From Candidatus Kutchimonas denitrificans (lineage in GTDB: Bacteria > Gemmatimonadota > Gemmatimonadetes > Palauibacterales > KS3-K002), in contig JAACAK010000120.1 in the NCBI GenBank assembly GCA_011774835.1, forward strand, positions 47,046-111,045: a stretch of DNA of 64,000 nucleotides. Reading direction: 5' to 3'. The position numbers and the translations under genes were made by a program. The notes under the pieces were generated by a model, which worked only from the letters and a program-made list of their open reading frames with translations, ran no database searches and had not been told where the DNA came from. Positions 63,410 through 64,000 of the stretch are shown piece after piece (within the stretch, counting starts at the first letter, position 1; each line of letters begins with the position of its first letter).

Positions 63410-64000
63410 CTACAGGAGCGCTTTCACACGCTCGTTCGTTATCTCGCCGTCGTGCGTGATGCAGCTACCGCTGATGACCTCGTCCTCGAAGTCCAGCTTC
63501 AGCTGTCCGTCTTCCACCATCTCTCCGAACAGCGCTGTTACGTTTCGGGCGTACACCGAGCTCGCATCGACCGGCATCTCGCTCACCAGGTCGACCGGCC
63601 CATGAATCGTCACGCCGTGCTTTACCACGGTCTTGCCGGTTTCGGTGAGCGTGCAGTTACCGCCCGATTCCGCCGCCAGGTCGACGATGACCGATCCGGC
63701 CTTCATCCTCCCGACCGCGTCCTCGGGAACCAGCGTGGGCGCTGTCTTGCCAGGCACCGCCGCCGTCGTGATGACGATGTCGGCGGCGCCGATGTGCTCG
63801 GAGAGGACCTCCTGCTGCCGGCGCGCGGAAGCCTCCGACACTTCCTTGCCGTATCCTCCGGCGTCCTCGAGCTCCTCCTCTTCCTCCAGCTCGATGTCGA
63901 TGAACTTGGCGCCCAGGCTCTTGACCTCCTCCTTCGTGGCCGGCCGGATGTCGTACGCCTCCACGTTGGCGCCCAGCCGGCGGCAGGTGGCGATCGCCTG
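63410..64000 (-). CDS. pntAA: NAD(P) transhydrogenase alpha subunit part 1 (5' end outside window)
   Basis: C-terminal 196 codons of the alpha-1 subunit; the gene continues past the window end. It shows the Rossmann NAD-binding region (ATCRRLGANVEAYDIRP), VITTAAVPGKTAPTLV, SVIVDLAAESGGNC, and a C-terminal domain with SSVYARNVTALF. First gene of pntAA-pntAB-pntB on the minus strand. Confidence 0.95.
   Translation of the reverse strand, partial: QAIATCRRLGANVEAYDIRPATKEEVKSLGAKFIDIELEEEEELEDAGGYGKEVSEASARRQQEVLSEHIGAADIVITTAAVPGKTAPTLVPEDAVGRMKAGSVIVDLAAESGGNCTLTETGKTVVKHGVTIHGPVDLVSEMPVDASSVYARNVTALFGEMVEDGQLKLDFEDEVISGSCITHDGEITNERVKALL

Overview
The window looks like chromosomal DNA from a high-GC, Gram-negative (diderm) bacterium. 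Evidence is the TolC/RND efflux set, lipoproteins with lipoboxes, a TonB-C lipoprotein, type IV pilus minor pilins, and long antisense ORFs that are side effects of high GC. The mix of an orphan MacB-like permease, Big2-type lipoproteins and very small intergenic gaps would fit Gemmatimonadota, but that assignment is inference. I see no phage, insertion sequence, CRISPR array, rRNA or convincing tRNA.

Layout. 0.2-13.2 kb: a YheT-like hydrolase, then a long minus-strand run: glycerate kinase, GlyRS, a hydrolase, an NSS amino-acid transporter, a hypothetical, a site-2 protease, endonuclease III, an HD hydrolase, tryptophanase, a MetS-like small subunit, a membrane protein, an SPFH protein and a lipoprotein with two TonB-C domains. 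13.4-18 kb: OsmC, polyamine synthesis (speD, speE), an Lrp regulator and NAD synthetase. 18-21.2 kb: a degenerate HPt-like protein flanked by two paralogous 2-TM coiled-coil proteins. 21.3-26 kb: a small ORF, a MacB-like permease and a formiminotransferase-cyclodeaminase carrying a C2H2-like zinc-finger insertion. 26-34.8 kb: signalling genes (hybrid kinase, HPt, receiver; divergently an NtrC-type regulator, a zinc-ribbon peptide and a 6-TM kinase), followed by a translationally coupled ATP-grasp ligase and a four-zinc-ribbon metallopeptidase. 34.9-38 kb: lipoproteins. 38.2-42.6 kb and 50.3-54.4 kb: two separate minor-pilin clusters, the second ending in pilC. Between them lie a TAP-like hydrolase, a chalcone-isomerase-like protein, Lhr helicase and a Yip1-type protein. 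54.5-61.4 kb: a TetR-RND-MFP-OMF efflux operon with a clear operator. 61.6-64 kb: proton-translocating transhydrogenase (pntB, pntAB, 3' part of pntAA).

How it fits together. A near-consensus sigma-54 promoter precedes the second pilin cluster and a weaker one precedes the large PilX-like gene. With the NtrC-type regulator and the 6-TM kinase this suggests a PilS/PilR-like circuit. Tryptophanase, the NSS transporter and its likely small subunit lie in the same co-directional run and probably serve tryptophan (or aromatic amino acid) uptake and cleavage. Several intergenic regions carry tandem 7-8 bp C-rich/G-rich arrays. The least explained gene set is the ATP-grasp ligase plus zinc-ribbon metallopeptidase pair.
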